Assembly (NCBI RefSeq): GCF_900094545.1
Contig: NZ_FMAH01000026.1
Location: forward strand, 1-64,000
Length of the DNA: 64,000 nucleotides
Direction of reading: 5' to 3'
Source of the DNA: Martinezella miluonensis
GTDB lineage: Bacteria; Pseudomonadota; Alphaproteobacteria; Rhizobiales; Rhizobiaceae
In this document: positions 62,457 to 64,000 of the stretch, in pieces
Numbering within the stretch: position 1 is the stretch's first letter
Layout of the letters: each line of letters opens with the position of its first letter
The notes under the pieces: generated by a model
The model's input: the letters and a program-made list of their open reading frames with translations, nothing else
Databases searched by the model: none
Told to the model about the DNA's origin: nothing
Made by a program: the position numbers and the translations under genes

Positions 62457-63167
62457 CTACACGAAATAGGCCTTGAGCGCTTTGACGGTCGCTACATCGG
62501 TGCGACGAGCCGACGGTGCCGAAAATCCGAGGGCGAGCAGCCGTTCATCGGTTTCCGTTGCCGCCACGGCGCCGGAGGAGTGGACTTCGCTGATCGGCAA
62601 TCGCGGCCATAGCTGGCCGATCGTCGCCAGCGTGACGCCCGCGCCCGGCATGATGGAAATACGGCCAGCGGCAATGGCAATCACCTGTTCCAGCGTTGCG
62701 ACGCCCTCCGCGCTCGTCTTCGCGCCACCCGATGTCAGGATGCGTTCGAAACCAAGCGAGACGGCCATTTCGACGGCCTCATCGATATCCGGAACGAGAT
62801 CGAAGGCGCGGTGCAGCGTCTTGCCAAGTGTGCCTGCGTGGGCTGTCAGCGCGGCCAGCGCATCGAAATCGAGCCGTCCGTCGGGCAGCGAAGCGCCGAA
62901 TACGACGCCCGGCAGTCCGGCATCGCGCGCCATGTCGATATCGCGCTTCATGACGTCGAGCTCGTCGGCGGAGTAGACGAAGCTGCCGGCGCGGGGGCGG
63001 ATCATGGCATAGGAGGGAACGGACATGCCTGCCGCCGCCTCTATCAATCCGGCGCTCGGCGTCAGGCCACCGACGGAGAGCGCACTGCAAAGCTCGATAC
63101 GATCGCCGCCGCCGGCGATGGCGGCCTTGAGGCCGGAAATATCGTCGACGCAGATCTCAAGCAGCAT
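62457..63167 (-). CDS. cutC: CutC family copper homeostasis protein
   Basis: A 236-aa TIM-barrel protein of the CutC family (LLEICVDDISGLKAAIAGGGDRIELCSALSVGGLTPS; SYAMIRPRAGSF). CutC was linked to copper tolerance in E. coli, but its enzymatic role is unsettled and sugar-related activity is possible. The ATG at 63167 follows GGGGGAGA; it overlaps the end of the ROK gene by 11 nt, so the two are co-translated. Confidence 0.92.
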   Translation of the reverse strand: MLLEICVDDISGLKAAIAGGGDRIELCSALSVGGLTPSAGLIEAAAGMSVPSYAMIRPRAGSFVYSADELDVMKRDIDMARDAGLPGVVFGASLPDGRLDFDALAALTAHAGTLGKTLHRAFDLVPDIDEAVEMAVSLGFERILTSGGAKTSAEGVATLEQVIAIAAGRISIMPGAGVTLATIGQLWPRLPISEVHSSGAVAATETDERLLALGFSAPSARRTDVATVKALKAYFV

Positions 63168-64000
63168 GGTGTTCTCCCCCATATCGCAGTCCCAGCAGGG
63201 CGGCGCCGATCAGTCCCGGCTCAAGCTTGCATTGGCTGGGGACCACCAGCGGCCGGCCGAATTTGCGCAGGATGCGGGCTCGTACCGCCTCGTCCAGCCG
63301 TGCCAGGAGCGGTTCGACGTTGGAAAGGCCGCCTCCGACCGGAACGATGGTCGCGCCTGTTATATTGACCGTCAGCGCAAGCGGCGAGGCGACCAGATCG
63401 ATCATGACGTCGATCGTGCGCTGAGCCTGCGTGTCGTCCTTCAGCCATCGGTCGATGATCTCTTCGCTGGACAATTCGACACCGTGCAGCGTCTTGTGCA
63501 GGCGCTCGATGCCACGGGCGCCGCCGACGGTGTCGACGCAGCCCTTCTGGCCGCAGCCGCAGGGATAGGCGGGGATGGCGGCCGGCGGATCGCCCGCGAA
63601 GGAAGCGATGATCGGCCCATGACCCCATTCGCCGGCAAAGCCGCCGGCGGCATTCACCAAACGTCCGTCCGCCACCAGACCGCCGCCGACGCCGGTGCCG
63701 AGAATGGCGCCGAATACGATGCGATGACCACGGCCGGCGCCGGACATGGCTTCCGCCATGGCAAAGCAATCGGCATCGTTGGCAACCAGTACGGGATAGC
63801 CGAGTTCAGCCTCCAGATCGTCGGCGAGGCGTCGGCCGTGAATGCAGGGTATGTTGGCGCAGGTCAGCGCCTGCGTATCGGGATCCACCACGCCGGCAAT
63901 GGAAAAGGAGAGGCAATCCGGCTTCTCGCCCGCCTCGGTGATGACATCGCGCAGGGCTGCGACGAATTCGGCGAAGTCATGCTTGGGCGTGGGGCGCCGC
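63157..64000 (-). CDS. ROK family sugar kinase (NagK-like), 5' end outside window
   Basis: At least 281 residues, running off the right edge. ROK features include the catalytic Asp in VLVANDADCFA, the phosphate loop ILGTGVGGGLV, GGFAGEWGHGPI and the zinc site CGCGQKGCVDTVGG. The zinc motif has Asp where most ROK kinases have Glu. An N-acetylglucosamine or glucose kinase is likely. It is followed by cutC with an 11-nt overlap. Confidence 0.88.
   Translation of the reverse strand, partial: RRPTPKHDFAEFVAALRDVITEAGEKPDCLSFSIAGVVDPDTQALTCANIPCIHGRRLADDLEAELGYPVLVANDADCFAMAEAMSGAGRGHRIVFGAILGTGVGGGLVADGRLVNAAGGFAGEWGHGPIIASFAGDPPAAIPAYPCGCGQKGCVDTVGGARGIERLHKTLHGVELSSEEIIDRWLKDDTQAQRTIDVMIDLVASPLALTVNITGATIVPVGGGLSNVEPLLARLDEAVRARILRKFGRPLVVPSQCKLEPGLIGAALLGLRYGGEHHAA

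Overview
The window is GC-rich chromosomal DNA of an alphaproteobacterium, most likely a Rhizobium species. The main support is the gene order murA - DUF2948 - hisD - UPF0262 - low-Mr phosphatase - infA - maf - yacG - tRNA-Phe, which I recognise as typical of Rhizobiaceae. Palindromic intergenic repeats of a rhizobial type and a dense set of small-molecule importers and catabolic genes agree with this. The species cannot be fixed from the sequence alone.

Layout. 1-3000: an initiator tRNA-Met, a degenerate copy of part of that tRNA, and a complete IS21-family insertion sequence (istA/istB) whose exact ends and 7-bp target duplication can be read. 3.2-18.5 kb: short metabolic and regulatory units, namely TetR + DUF418 membrane protein, an FAD/GcvT demethylating dehydrogenase, an exported solute-binding protein, an isochorismatase-like exported protein, a dienelactone hydrolase, an S10 carboxypeptidase, a cyclic-nucleotide-gated MscS channel, a ketoglutarate-semialdehyde-type dehydrogenase, an FAD monooxygenase divergent from MarR, and a YWTD propeller protein. 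18.8-25 kb: a LacI regulator and a five-gene operon in which a phosphoesterase is translationally coupled to a CUT1-type ABC importer. 25.2-29.5 kb: slyX, exported MsrA, a bestrophin-like channel, an ECF sigma/anti-sigma pair and a BI-1 family protein. 29.8-45.6 kb: galactonate dehydratase with its GntR regulator, OsmC, a TetR-controlled RND efflux pump, a PPP-type phosphatase, a VOC protein, an SDR/LysR pair, a four-carbon acid-sugar kinase + PdxA2 module and a stand-alone D-Ala-D-Ala ligase.

45.8-48.1 kb is visibly AT-rich and foreign in composition. It holds a SLATT-like multi-TM protein followed 4 bp later by a reverse transcriptase with an intact YVDD active site, packed against the 3' end of a tRNA-Thr. 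It looks like a compact anti-phage defence cassette and is the most interesting item in the window. 48.3-54.6 kb is the housekeeping murA-to-yacG block. 54.9-59.7 kb is the prkA - yeaH - spoVR stress triad. The end holds an MFS exporter, a membrane protein of unknown function, cutC and a ROK sugar kinase that runs off the right edge.

Control signals are unusually legible: several regulators are preceded by clear inverted repeats (TetR 3266-3289, MarR twin sites 17082-17115, DgoR-like 31904-31942, RND TetR 33339-33390).
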